Assembly (NCBI GenBank): GCA_009827215.1
Contig: WUAJ01000002.1
Span: 1-42,315, forward strand
From: Phycisphaeraceae bacterium
Lineage (GTDB): Bacteria > Planctomycetota > Phycisphaerae > Phycisphaerales > UBA1924
DNA: 42,315 bases
Direction: 5' to 3'
Shown: positions 8,415 through 15,980 of the stretch, in pieces
How positions within the stretch are numbered: the stretch's first letter is position 1
Layout: each line of letters begins with the position of its first letter
Made by a program: the position numbers and the translations under genes
Notes under the pieces: generated by a model
Database searches by the model: none
What the model saw: only the letters and a program-made list of their open reading frames with translations
Told to the model about the DNA's origin: nothing

Positions 8415-9710
8415 ATGCAGACTCAGATGGTGTTGTTCAGCGCTTTGCTTTCATCCTTCATGGCTGGCTCGGTGGCATACGGACAAGCGTGTGATCCGAT
8501 GGGTGTGTTCCTTCCTGAGGTTCGGACGCAGATGGGGAGTGCGCCGGAGGATATCGCGGCGGCGGACTTTGATGAGGATGGGGATCTGGATCTGGTGATT
8601 GCTGGGGTCACGCTCGGGACTCGATTCTTCCAGGTGATGCTCAACAACGGGGACGGGAGCTTCGCGGCTCCGATAGAGTTTCCGCTCATGAGCAATCCGT
8701 TCTGTGTGGTGGTCGCAGATATGAACAACGACTCGCACATGGATGTCATTGTCGGGCACGGATCAAACCCTGATGTGTCGATCGCGCTGGGGGACGGCAT
8801 GGGAGGGTTCGCGCCAGCGGTGCAGCACAGCGCTGGAGGGTTCGCGACGATCAGTGATCTGGTAGTCGGCGACTGGGACGGCGATGGGTTCAATGATGTC
8901 GCGGTGGTGGTCAACGGTAATCACATCCGCACGCTGCAGGGTGACGGCGCTGGTGGGCTTGGGCCTCAGACATCCAAGCTGACCTTTGGGGTGACGATCG
9001 CGCTGGCGGTTGCGGACCTCAACGCGGACGGCGATCCGGATCTAGTGCTTGGTGATCAGAACGGCGAGGTCAAAGTGCTGTACGGGATCGCGGGTGATGA
9101 CTTCGCGGTCCAGACTGGTGTGGATGTTGATGTGCTTGTGCAGCATCTTGATCTTGCGGACATGGATAACGATGGGGATCTCGATGTGGTGGTGTCGGGG
9201 TTGCTGCCATCTGAGATAGTGGTAGTCGAGAACACGGGCGGAGGCGTGATGACGCTTGGTCCGCGTCAGAGCATCGCGATTGTTCCGCAAGGAGTCGCGA
9301 CGGCAGATTTCGATGCGGACGGGAACAACGATGTGATCGTGGCGTTGTCGAATACCAATGCGCTGGCGCTGATGCGCGGGAATGGTGATCTGACGCTCAA
9401 TGCACAGGTCAACTACGGCGCTGGATTCGACAACCTGAGGGTCGTCGCGGGTGATCTGGACGGCAACGGATCAGCGGATGTTGCGTGCGCTTCGGGGAAT
9501 GGTTTGTCCGTGTCGGTGCTGCTCAATGCGTGCTCGGCGGGATGTCCGGCAGATCTGACTGGGGAGGGTGATCTGAACTTCCTCGATGTCAGCGCGTTCC
9601 TTGCGGCGTACGCGAGCATGGATCCGAGCGCGGACTTTGAACCTGATGGGATGTTCAACTTCCTGGATGTAAGCGCATTCCTCGCGGCGTTCGCGGCGGG
9701 GTGTCCATGA
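8415..9710 (+). CDS. Exported FG-GAP/VCBS beta-propeller with GC-type dockerin tail
   Basis: A 431-residue secreted protein. The start ATG at 8415 follows AAGGAGA (8403-8409); residues 1-24 (MQTQMVLFSALLSSFMAGSV, then AYGQ) form a signal peptide. The body holds seven FG-GAP/VCBS repeats, recognisable by the D-x-D-x-D-G-x-x-D-hydrophobic loops: ADFDEDGDLDLVIAG, ADMNNDSHMDVIVGHG, GDWDGDGFNDVAVVV, ADLNADGDPDLVLGD, ADMDNDGDLDVVVSG, ADFDADGNNDVIVAL and GDLDGNGSADVACASG. Seven such repeats form a calcium-binding beta-propeller, typically for binding or adhesion. A 55-residue dockerin module follows (CPADLTGEGD...GCP). Its ligand is unknown; no cohesin is visible here. A terminator follows. Confidence 0.9.
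   Translation: MQTQMVLFSALLSSFMAGSVAYGQACDPMGVFLPEVRTQMGSAPEDIAAADFDEDGDLDLVIAGVTLGTRFFQVMLNNGDGSFAAPIEFPLMSNPFCVVVADMNNDSHMDVIVGHGSNPDVSIALGDGMGGFAPAVQHSAGGFATISDLVVGDWDGDGFNDVAVVVNGNHIRTLQGDGAGGLGPQTSKLTFGVTIALAVADLNADGDPDLVLGDQNGEVKVLYGIAGDDFAVQTGVDVDVLVQHLDLADMDNDGDLDVVVSGLLPSEIVVVENTGGGVMTLGPRQSIAIVPQGVATADFDADGNNDVIVALSNTNALALMRGNGDLTLNAQVNYGAGFDNLRVVAGDLDGNGSADVACASGNGLSVSVLLNACSAGCPADLTGEGDLNFLDVSAFLAAYASMDPSADFEPDGMFNFLDVSAFLAAFAAGCP
9543..9707 (+). repeat. Dockerin module 2 (two NFLDVSAFL repeats)
   Basis: Encodes CPADLTGEGD to GCP, 55 residues, both calcium-type loops intact. Closest relative in the window is the module at 11737. Confidence 0.85.
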
Positions 9711-9737
9711 ACTTGTAAGTCTACATGAATCTCAGGA

Positions 9738-9762
9738 AAGCCCGCTTCTGAGCGGGTTTTTG
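9738..9762 (+). terminator. Intrinsic terminator
   Basis: CCCGCT (9741-9746) pairs with AGCGGG (9751-9756), followed by TTTTTGCTT; same core as the terminators at 6560 and 7400. Confidence 0.85.
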
Positions 9763-9838
9763 CTTGGTGTGCTTGGATCGCTGTGGTAGGATGAGTGCCG
9801 CTTGAGGGGGTCGGGTGTGGGGAGATGGAGATTTGTGT

Positions 9839-10882
9839 ATGTTACGAGATGTAGTTGGACCCGCTGTGGGTGTCTTTATTGGACTCGCTTCTGGCGCGGT
9901 GTCGGCGCAGGATGTGTTGCTGATCCCTGATTCGTCGGCGGACTCGGTGTGGGTGTTTGATGCGTTTGATGGTTCGCTCATCGATAACGCGTTCATCACC
10001 GATCCCGGAAGCGACAACGGCGTGGATGTATTTGATCGTCCATTGGAGGTGTTGATTGCATCGGACGGGACGCTGCTGATCACGGATCAGTTTGCCAATG
10101 TCGTGTCTCGCTTTGCCATCGATGGGACCTTCATCGAGATCATGTCGCTCGGCGGGGTGGAAGACACAAACATCATGAACAACATCCGCGGCGGTCATGT
10201 GCTCACCAGTGGTCCCGACGCGGGGGATGTGCTCGTGACGAACTCCGGCGCGTTCAATGATCTGGTGGTTTCACAGAAGAATGTGAAGCGACTGGATCCG
10301 AGTGATGGTTCTGAGCTGACTGACTTCGCGTTCAATCGCTACGGCGGGATCCGCGGGCCGTTTGATGCGTTGGAGTACAACGGCGAGGTCCTTGTCGCGG
10401 ATGAGGGACAGGACAAGATCGTGCGTTACACGCTCGAGGGAAAGTTCAACGAGCGGTTTACGAGTGCACTCGCTGTGCCTCAGCTTGATTTCCCTCAGCA
10501 GATGGCGATCGCGAGTAACGGAAATCTGCTTGTATGTGCGTTCAGCAGCGGATTCATTCTGGAGTTTGATTCCAGCGGATCGCTCGTGGGTCAGTACGAT
10601 CCCGGCACGCTTGAGTTGTATCGCGGGATTGTGGAGCTCGGGAATGGGAACCTGCTTGTCACCACAACAAGCGGTGTGTTTGAGGTCACTCGGACGGGAT
10701 TGGTCGTCGAGACTGAAGCGGCGGGCGATGGATTCCGCTACATCACGAAAGTCGGATCCGTGATTCTCCCTCGGCGTGCGCCAGAGGAGTCAACAGACGA
10801 TGTCGTCGCGAAACCCGATCTGCGGGATCGGGATGAGATCATGCGTGATGAGCGCGGACTTTCGAAGGGAGGCTCGCGATGA
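9839..10882 (+). CDS. Exported NHL/SMP-30-like beta-propeller protein
   Basis: The ATG at 9839 lies 8 nt after GGAG and opens a signal peptide (MLRDVVGPAVGVFIGLASGA, cleavage near VSAQD). The 347-residue product contains repeated strands of the type VLLIPDSSADSVWVFDAFDG, TLLITDQFANVVSRFAIDG, EVLVADEGQDKIVRYTLEG, NLLVCAFSSGFILEFDSSG and NLLVTTTSGVFEVTRTG, which match NHL or SMP-30-like six-bladed beta-propellers. There is no dockerin; the C-terminus is a strongly charged tail (RDRDEIMRDERGLSKGG). The stop codon overlaps the next start by 4 bp (ATGA), so the two genes are translationally coupled. Likely an extracellular binding protein; substrate not predictable. Confidence 0.82.
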   Translation: MLRDVVGPAVGVFIGLASGAVSAQDVLLIPDSSADSVWVFDAFDGSLIDNAFITDPGSDNGVDVFDRPLEVLIASDGTLLITDQFANVVSRFAIDGTFIEIMSLGGVEDTNIMNNIRGGHVLTSGPDAGDVLVTNSGAFNDLVVSQKNVKRLDPSDGSELTDFAFNRYGGIRGPFDALEYNGEVLVADEGQDKIVRYTLEGKFNERFTSALAVPQLDFPQQMAIASNGNLLVCAFSSGFILEFDSSGSLVGQYDPGTLELYRGIVELGNGNLLVTTTSGVFEVTRTGLVVETEAAGDGFRYITKVGSVILPRRAPEESTDDVVAKPDLRDRDEIMRDERGLSKGGSR

Positions 10883-11904
10883 AGCTTGCAGAGATTGGTT
10901 TGATCGGATTGTCTGCTGGATTGGTTTCGGGATCGGCTCACGCTGGGACGGCGACGCACGCGTACATCATCGAGGGTTCCGGATTCTTCGGTGCGCCGGG
11001 GATTGAGCTAGCGCAGGTGGGTCGCGTGAATCTGTCAGATCCCAGCGATGTGGTGCGGACTCCGATGGCTGGGGATCTGCTCCGCTTTGGCGGAGGGGAC
11101 ATGAACGCTTCGGGTGAGGTCATCGGGTTTGAGAATACGACCAACGCACTGCGCACTGTCGATGTCATGAGCGGCGGGAACACGCTGATCGACTCGATCG
11201 GGTTTATGGACTCTGGAGTCGCCGGGATGACACTGACCAACGATGGATCGACAGCCATCGTGGTTGGGACTGTGGGCGCGTTCTCGCGCTTCGTGCTCGC
11301 GGACGCGGCGACTGGTGCCGTGCAGAGCGTGCACAACATTCTCAACTTCGATGCGATCGGTTCGATCGCTGTGGTTCCTGAGGGGCACCCTTCGTTGATG
11401 CCTGGTGATTTGTACGGCTTGGCGCTGACCTCCGGCGGGAGCGTGCGCTTGGTGCAGATTGATCTGAGCGCCAACACAATCACCACGGTGCATACCTTGT
11501 TCGGTGTTGGGTTCAGCGCCCAGTTTGAGACGGGCTTGGACTTTGCGAGTGACGGCACGCTCTATGGGATGATCCAGGGATTTGACGAGATCGCGCCGGA
11601 TCAGTTCGTGGAGATCTCCAGTCACTTGTACACGATCGATACCACGACCGGAGCGCTCAACCTCCTCGGCGTGGTCGAAGCGGATGGCACATGGGACGCG
11701 GTCACGCTCGTGATTGACGAAGCGCCGGATACTTCGTGTCCCGCGGATCTCACTGGTGAGGGCGACCTGAACTTCCTCGATGTCTCCGCGTTCCTCGCGG
11801 CGTACGGGAACATGGATCCCATCGCGGACTTTGAAGCGGATGGGAGCTTCAACTTCCTTGATGTGAGTGCATACCTCTCGGCGTACAGCGCTGGGTGTCC
11901 TTGA
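10879..11904 (+). CDS. Exported protein with GC-type dockerin tail, coupled to the NHL protein
   Basis: A 341-residue secreted protein starting at ATG 10879 after GGGAGG, inside the end of the upstream gene (ATGA overlap). Residues 1-23 (MKLAEIGLIGLSAGLVSGS, then AHAG) are a signal peptide. The middle holds strands such as GDLYGLALTSGGSVRLVQID, TLYGMIQGFDEI and SHLYTIDTTTGALNLLGVV, typical of beta-propeller proteins in which each blade reports a labelled value. The last 55 residues are a dockerin module (CPADLTGEGDLNFLDVSAFL to GCP). The translational coupling suggests it is made together with the NHL protein, perhaps as a partner. A terminator follows. Confidence 0.82.
   Translation: MKLAEIGLIGLSAGLVSGSAHAGTATHAYIIEGSGFFGAPGIELAQVGRVNLSDPSDVVRTPMAGDLLRFGGGDMNASGEVIGFENTTNALRTVDVMSGGNTLIDSIGFMDSGVAGMTLTNDGSTAIVVGTVGAFSRFVLADAATGAVQSVHNILNFDAIGSIAVVPEGHPSLMPGDLYGLALTSGGSVRLVQIDLSANTITTVHTLFGVGFSAQFETGLDFASDGTLYGMIQGFDEIAPDQFVEISSHLYTIDTTTGALNLLGVVEADGTWDAVTLVIDEAPDTSCPADLTGEGDLNFLDVSAFLAAYGNMDPIADFEADGSFNFLDVSAYLSAYSAGCP
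11737..11901 (+). repeat. Dockerin module 3 (two NFLDVSAFL-type repeats)
   Basis: Encodes CPADLTGEGD to GCP. The second half has NFLDVSAYLSAY in place of NFLDVSAFLAAY. Confidence 0.85.
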
Positions 11905-11927
11905 TTGGGAATACATCAGTTTTTGAG

Positions 11928-11956
11928 CCTCGCATCAATGATGCGGGGTTTTTTTC
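11928..11956 (+). terminator. Intrinsic terminator
   Basis: CCTCGCAT pairs with ATGCGGGG around a short loop and is followed by seven T, about 25 bp after the stop codon of the NHL-dockerin pair. Confidence 0.75.
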
Positions 11957-12034
11957 ATGCCTCTGATACCGTGGACACGGCACATGCAACGCGGTTGGGT
12001 TCGATGCACCTGATTGGATAGAAAGGACATCACT

Positions 12035-13603
12035 ATGAACAGTCGGCAACGGATCATTGAGGGTTTAAATCAAGGGATTGGTGCGGCTTTGTGCGTTGTT
12101 GTGTGTTTGAGCTGTTTCGTGAACGGAGCGAGCGCGGATTGGCCGAGCGGGGTAGGGACTTCGGTTGAGGCGGGGCCGATCAATAACTTTATTGGCGGCG
12201 AGCACGCGATGGTTTCGGGTCATGACGGTTCTGTGTGGGTTTCATGGCAGGACAGTTTCTGTGTCGGACAACTGCGCGTGCAGCGTGTTGGGTTTGGGGG
12301 TGATCTGCTGGTCCCGATGGGGATCGCGGCGCAGGATGATCCGACTTGTGGTTTCTTTCTGCCTCCGAGCATGACTGTTGTTGGGGATGAGCTTGTGGTG
12401 AGTAGGGCGCTGGCGTCGGTTCCTGATTCTCCTGTGCTGCGATTCGATGAGATCGGCGCGGCTGTTTGGGGTGATGGGTACGCGGGTGAAGAGGGCGTGG
12501 TCCAAGGATTGGGTCAGCTGGTCACGCTGTCCAATGGCGATGTGCTTGTGGTCACAAGCAGCGGCGGATCGATCCTGGCGCAGCGCGTTGGCGCTGATGG
12601 GAAGTCGGTCTGGGATGAGCAGGCGGTGGTGGTCGATGGGATCACCTCGAACCATCGCGTGTTCTCCGTCGTCGCGGATCAGAGCGGTGGCGCGATCGTG
12701 TTCTGGGATATCCATCTCGCGTACACCAAGCTGATCTTTGCGATGCGGATCAACGCGCAGGGTGAGCGGGTCTGGGACGAGACGCTGCGGATCGTTGAAG
12801 CGCCTCCGGGCGTAGCAAGCTCGCGGCACAGCGATCCGGTCGCGGTCAGTGACGGCGCGGACGGCGCGGTGGTGGTCTTTGCGAAGGGGTTCGAGACCGG
12901 GACGACTCCCGCCCCGCTGCTGATGCAGCGGGTGAACAGCGACGGGACGCTGGCGTTTGATATTGGGGGCGTTCGTGTTTCGGACAGTCTGGATCGTCAG
13001 TTCTTCCCAGAGATTGTGGTTGATCCAGCGACGCGGGATGTGTTTGTGGTGTGGTACGAGGGTCTGATCAATGCGAGCGTTCGCGCTCAGCGGATGGATC
13101 TGCTCGGACAACAACTGTGGGGGAGCGAGGGGGTCGAGGTTCGGGCGCTCTCGCAGGACCTTGCGCGATTTGATGCGGATGTTGTTGATGACGAGCTTTG
13201 GGTCGTGAGCGCGGACCTCGATGAGATCGCGGTGCACGCGTTTGGTGCTGATGGAACCGCGAAGAGCGGCTCGGGATGGAATGTCACGGAAGAAGGTTCG
13301 CAGGGACGCGTCCAGTGCGTCGCGAGTGGCGACGGGGCCGTGGTCGGATGGATCGGCACCAACGAGAACGGCATCGGATCGGTCTTTGTGCAGCGCGTGA
13401 ATGATGGTGGACGCGTCGGGCATCCGGCGTGCAGTGAGGCGGATCTTGTTGAGCCGTTTGGTTCGTTGAACTTCCTGGATGTGAGTGCGTTCTTGAGTGC
13501 GTTTGCGGCTCAGGATTTGTCTGTTGACTTTGAATCCGATGGATCGCTGAACTTCTTGGATGTCTCCGCGTTCTTGTCGATCTTCGGCGCGGGATGTCCG
13601 TGA
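12035..13603 (+). CDS. Exported repeat protein with a degenerate dockerin tail
   Basis: The ATG at 12035 follows GAAAGGA (12021-12027) by 7 nt; a TTG at 12014 is in frame but lies before the ribosome site. The 522-residue product has a signal peptide (ALCVVVCLSCFVNGASA). The body repeats a strand pattern of V-x-V-x-W followed by a basic RV/RM-x-x-x-G turn: VWVSWQDS with LRVQRVGFGG, AIVFWDIH with AMRINAQGERVW, VFVVWYEG with RAQRMDLLGQQLW, and VVGWIGTN with VFVQRVNDGG. This suggests a beta-propeller. The dockerin tail is changed in its first half (see the finding): the calcium loop is CSEADLVEPFGSLNFLD, while the second half (DFESDGSLNFLD) is intact. It ends the run of exported genes. Confidence 0.8.
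   Translation: MNSRQRIIEGLNQGIGAALCVVVCLSCFVNGASADWPSGVGTSVEAGPINNFIGGEHAMVSGHDGSVWVSWQDSFCVGQLRVQRVGFGGDLLVPMGIAAQDDPTCGFFLPPSMTVVGDELVVSRALASVPDSPVLRFDEIGAAVWGDGYAGEEGVVQGLGQLVTLSNGDVLVVTSSGGSILAQRVGADGKSVWDEQAVVVDGITSNHRVFSVVADQSGGAIVFWDIHLAYTKLIFAMRINAQGERVWDETLRIVEAPPGVASSRHSDPVAVSDGADGAVVVFAKGFETGTTPAPLLMQRVNSDGTLAFDIGGVRVSDSLDRQFFPEIVVDPATRDVFVVWYEGLINASVRAQRMDLLGQQLWGSEGVEVRALSQDLARFDADVVDDELWVVSADLDEIAVHAFGADGTAKSGSGWNVTEEGSQGRVQCVASGDGAVVGWIGTNENGIGSVFVQRVNDGGRVGHPACSEADLVEPFGSLNFLDVSAFLSAFAAQDLSVDFESDGSLNFLDVSAFLSIFGAGCP
13430..13600 (+). repeat. Dockerin module 4, first repeat degenerate
   Basis: Encodes 57 residues, CSEADLVEPFG to GCP. The first loop lacks the D-x-T-G-E-G-D pattern of modules 1-3; the second loop and both NFLDVSAFL helices are kept. 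Confidence 0.75.
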
Positions 13604-13631
13604 GCATCTGCTGAGTAATTAAATCAAAGAA

Positions 13632-13672
13632 AAAGAGCCCCGAATGTGCGTCGGGGCTCTTTGTGGTTTTTA
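13632..13672. terminator. Bidirectional terminator between the dockerin gene and tkt
   Basis: AAAGAGCCCCGA pairs with TCGGGGCTCTTT around a 7-nt loop, with an A-run on the left and T-rich sequence on the right. It serves the two convergent genes. Confidence 0.9.
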
Positions 13673-13686
13673 ATGTTGAGTGTCGT

Positions 13687-15657
13687 TTAGACAGGGACTC
13701 CGAGGAGCGCCATGACTTTGTTGACGATGTCCTGAGCGGTCAGGCCGCACATCTGGAGCATTTCGTCTGGGGTGCGGGCGCTCTTGGGGATGCGCTCGAC
13801 ATACATCTGCGCGAGCTCGAAGCCGTCTCCGGATTCCATGAGTGCGTCAGCGATTGCGGAACCGAGTCCTCCGCCGTAGTTGTCTTCGAGGGAGACGACG
13901 AATCCGCCGTTGGCGGCGACGATGTCCAGGAGCTTGTCGGTGTCGAACGGGATCGAGTACATATCGAGGAGGGTCGCGGAGACGCCTGCTTTATCGAGCA
14001 GTTCGACGGCTTTGTTTCCTTCGTGGACCATGATCCCTGAAGCGGCGAGGACAATGTCGCGTCCTTGCGCGAGGGTTTCGAATCCTCCCAGGTTGAACAC
14101 GTGGTCGTCGGAGTAGAGCAGCTCGGTGTCGGCGCGAAGGGTTCGCATGTAGCACATGCCTTCGTATTCCGCCATGGTCGCGGTGAGCGAGTACGCGGCG
14201 TACGCGTCGGCGGGCTGAAGAATGTAGCATCCTGGATTGCCGCGGTGATCGGTCGTCAGTGAGAGCGAGCGGAACCACGCGACATCGGGGAGTGACATCT
14301 GTGATGGTCCATCAGCGGCGAGGGTGATCCCGGAGTGTGAACCAACGATCTTGAGGTTCGCGCCGGAGTTCATTCCCATCTCGATCTGGTCGTAGGCACG
14401 CGTGAGGAATTTCGCGAAGCTGGAGCAGAACGGGACTTTCCCGGCGGCGCTCATGCCCGCACCGACGGAGATCATGTTCTGTTCTGCGATCTTGCATTCG
14501 ATGAAGCGGTCCGCGTTGTCTTTGTTCTTCGCGAAAGTCTCGGAGAAGGTTGAGTTGGAGACATCCGCATCGAGGACGACGACATCGGGGTTGGTCGCAC
14601 CCAGGGCGCGGAGTGCGACGCCGTATGCTTTACGGGTCGCGAACTTCCCTGTGTGGAGGACATTCTCCATGTCGAGCTCGCGCATTGCTTCGGAGAGGGT
14701 GAGCAGGTCGTCGCTTGGGAGCTGACGATCTGGTGCTTGCGCGGGCGGTTCGATCGTGAACTGATCGGTCCCTGCGAGCGAGGAGGTGAGCTCGATGCGT
14801 GCTTCGTTGAGCTCGGCGAGTGCTTTTTCGAGCGCTTCGCCGGTCGCTGGTTTGCCGTGCCATCCGCCGCCTTGGAGTGAGGGGCATCCCCATCCCTTGA
14901 TGGTGGTCGCGATCACAGCGATTGGCTTGGCAGTTGGATCCGCGGAGACGGCTGTGAAGCGGTCGAACGCATCTTTGATTTGGTCTGGTGCGTGTCCATC
15001 GATGCTGATGACCTCGAAGCCGTAAGCAGCGAACTTCGCGGCGAGGACTTCTGGGGATTGTTGTCCTGAGACGCGATCGGCTTGGCCGTACTCGTTGCAG
15101 TTGACGATGGTGCAGACATTGGAGAGTTGGTGATCGATGATGAAGTCCATCGCTTCAGCGATTTGTCCTTCGCGGACTTCGCCGTCACCACAGAGGCAGT
15201 AGACGCGTCGGTCGGTGCCGTCGAGACGCGCGGCTTTCGCGACACCTGCTGCAACAGAGAGACCCTGTCCGAGCGATCCGGTCGCGGCGTCGAAGAAGTC
15301 CACGCCTTCCATTGGGTTCGGGTGACCATCGAGGACAGACTTCCACTCGCGGAGTGTGGAGAGGTCATCGACAGTGAGTTTGCGGCGATTGTCGGCGTCT
15401 CCGACCATGACGCCGAGGGTTGCCATCGCGGCGTAGACAGCTGGGACGGCGTGGCCTTCGGAAAGGACGAGTCGGTCAGAGGTTGGGTAGTTGGGGTAGT
15501 CAGGGGACCAACGCATCGAGGAGAACATGAGGGTCGTGACGATGTGTCCGATGCTCATGGCGCTGGTGGGGTGACCTGTGCCTGAGGCGGCGGTCATTTC
15601 GAGCGAGAGGCGGTCGAGTTCGATGGCTTGTGCGTGGACGGCGGCTTCAAATGACAT
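13687..15657 (-). CDS. tkt: Transketolase
   Basis: A 656-residue thiamine-diphosphate enzyme of the non-oxidative pentose phosphate and Calvin-type sugar interconversions, moving two-carbon units between ketose and aldose phosphates in the cytoplasm. Visible: an N-terminal ASGTGHPTSAMS motif, the ThDP motif CGDGEVREGQIAEAMDF followed by NVCTIVNCN, a central pyrimidine-binding domain with CKIAEQNMISVGAGM (the catalytic Glu context) and FCSSFAKFLTRAYDQIEM, and a C-terminal domain with SIPFDTDKLL. It resembles the single-chain form, as length is full. The start ATG at 15657 has GGAGG about 6 nt upstream. It is divergent from dnaN and convergent with the dockerin run. Confidence 0.95.
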   Translation of the reverse strand: MSFEAAVHAQAIELDRLSLEMTAASGTGHPTSAMSIGHIVTTLMFSSMRWSPDYPNYPTSDRLVLSEGHAVPAVYAAMATLGVMVGDADNRRKLTVDDLSTLREWKSVLDGHPNPMEGVDFFDAATGSLGQGLSVAAGVAKAARLDGTDRRVYCLCGDGEVREGQIAEAMDFIIDHQLSNVCTIVNCNEYGQADRVSGQQSPEVLAAKFAAYGFEVISIDGHAPDQIKDAFDRFTAVSADPTAKPIAVIATTIKGWGCPSLQGGGWHGKPATGEALEKALAELNEARIELTSSLAGTDQFTIEPPAQAPDRQLPSDDLLTLSEAMRELDMENVLHTGKFATRKAYGVALRALGATNPDVVVLDADVSNSTFSETFAKNKDNADRFIECKIAEQNMISVGAGMSAAGKVPFCSSFAKFLTRAYDQIEMGMNSGANLKIVGSHSGITLAADGPSQMSLPDVAWFRSLSLTTDHRGNPGCYILQPADAYAAYSLTATMAEYEGMCYMRTLRADTELLYSDDHVFNLGGFETLAQGRDIVLAASGIMVHEGNKAVELLDKAGVSATLLDMYSIPFDTDKLLDIVAANGGFVVSLEDNYGGGLGSAIADALMESGDGFELAQMYVERIPKSARTPDEMLQMCGLTAQDIVNKVMALLGVPV

Positions 15658-15927
15658 GAGGGGACCTCCAAAAACGACGAAGCCGCCCTTCCTGGACCCC
15701 TGTCACCGGCCTCAACACGAGGAAAATAGGGGTCCGGAGCGCGGCGGTCGCGGGTAAGTTGTTGTACTGAGGGGGAGTCTAGCGCAGGTACAGGGGTCCA
15801 TCATGGGATGGGTGTGCGGTGGCACTGAAATTGTTGGGATTGGGTCGAAATCTTGCGTCGATTCATTCCGAATCTGGACTGAATCTGGGACGGATTGGGT
15901 CAGTGAGATGCCGAGGATCGGAGGGTT

Positions 15928-15973
15928 TGCTAGAATACAGGACACAAATCCCACCCTGAAGGTGGGCTTGGAG
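15928..15973 (+). promoter_or_regulatory. Extended -10 promoter and leader hairpin of dnaN
   Basis: The 323-bp tkt-dnaN gap (15658-15980) has no gene. Near dnaN there is TGCTAGAAT, an extended -10 (TAGAAT at 15931-15936) without a clear -35. It is followed by a perfect hairpin, CCCACC (15950-15955) and GGTGGG (15961-15966) with loop CTGAA, and then the ribosome site GGAG (15970-15973), which lies 4 nt past the stem. The hairpin is close enough to affect access to the ribosome site. Confidence 0.45.
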
Positions 15974-15980
15974 TCTACTT

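Noticed and set aside
12242-13423. Long minus-strand open frame opposite the fourth dockerin gene
   Set aside because: Antisense to a signal-peptide protein with repeats and a dockerin tail; its sequence has no recognisable pattern.
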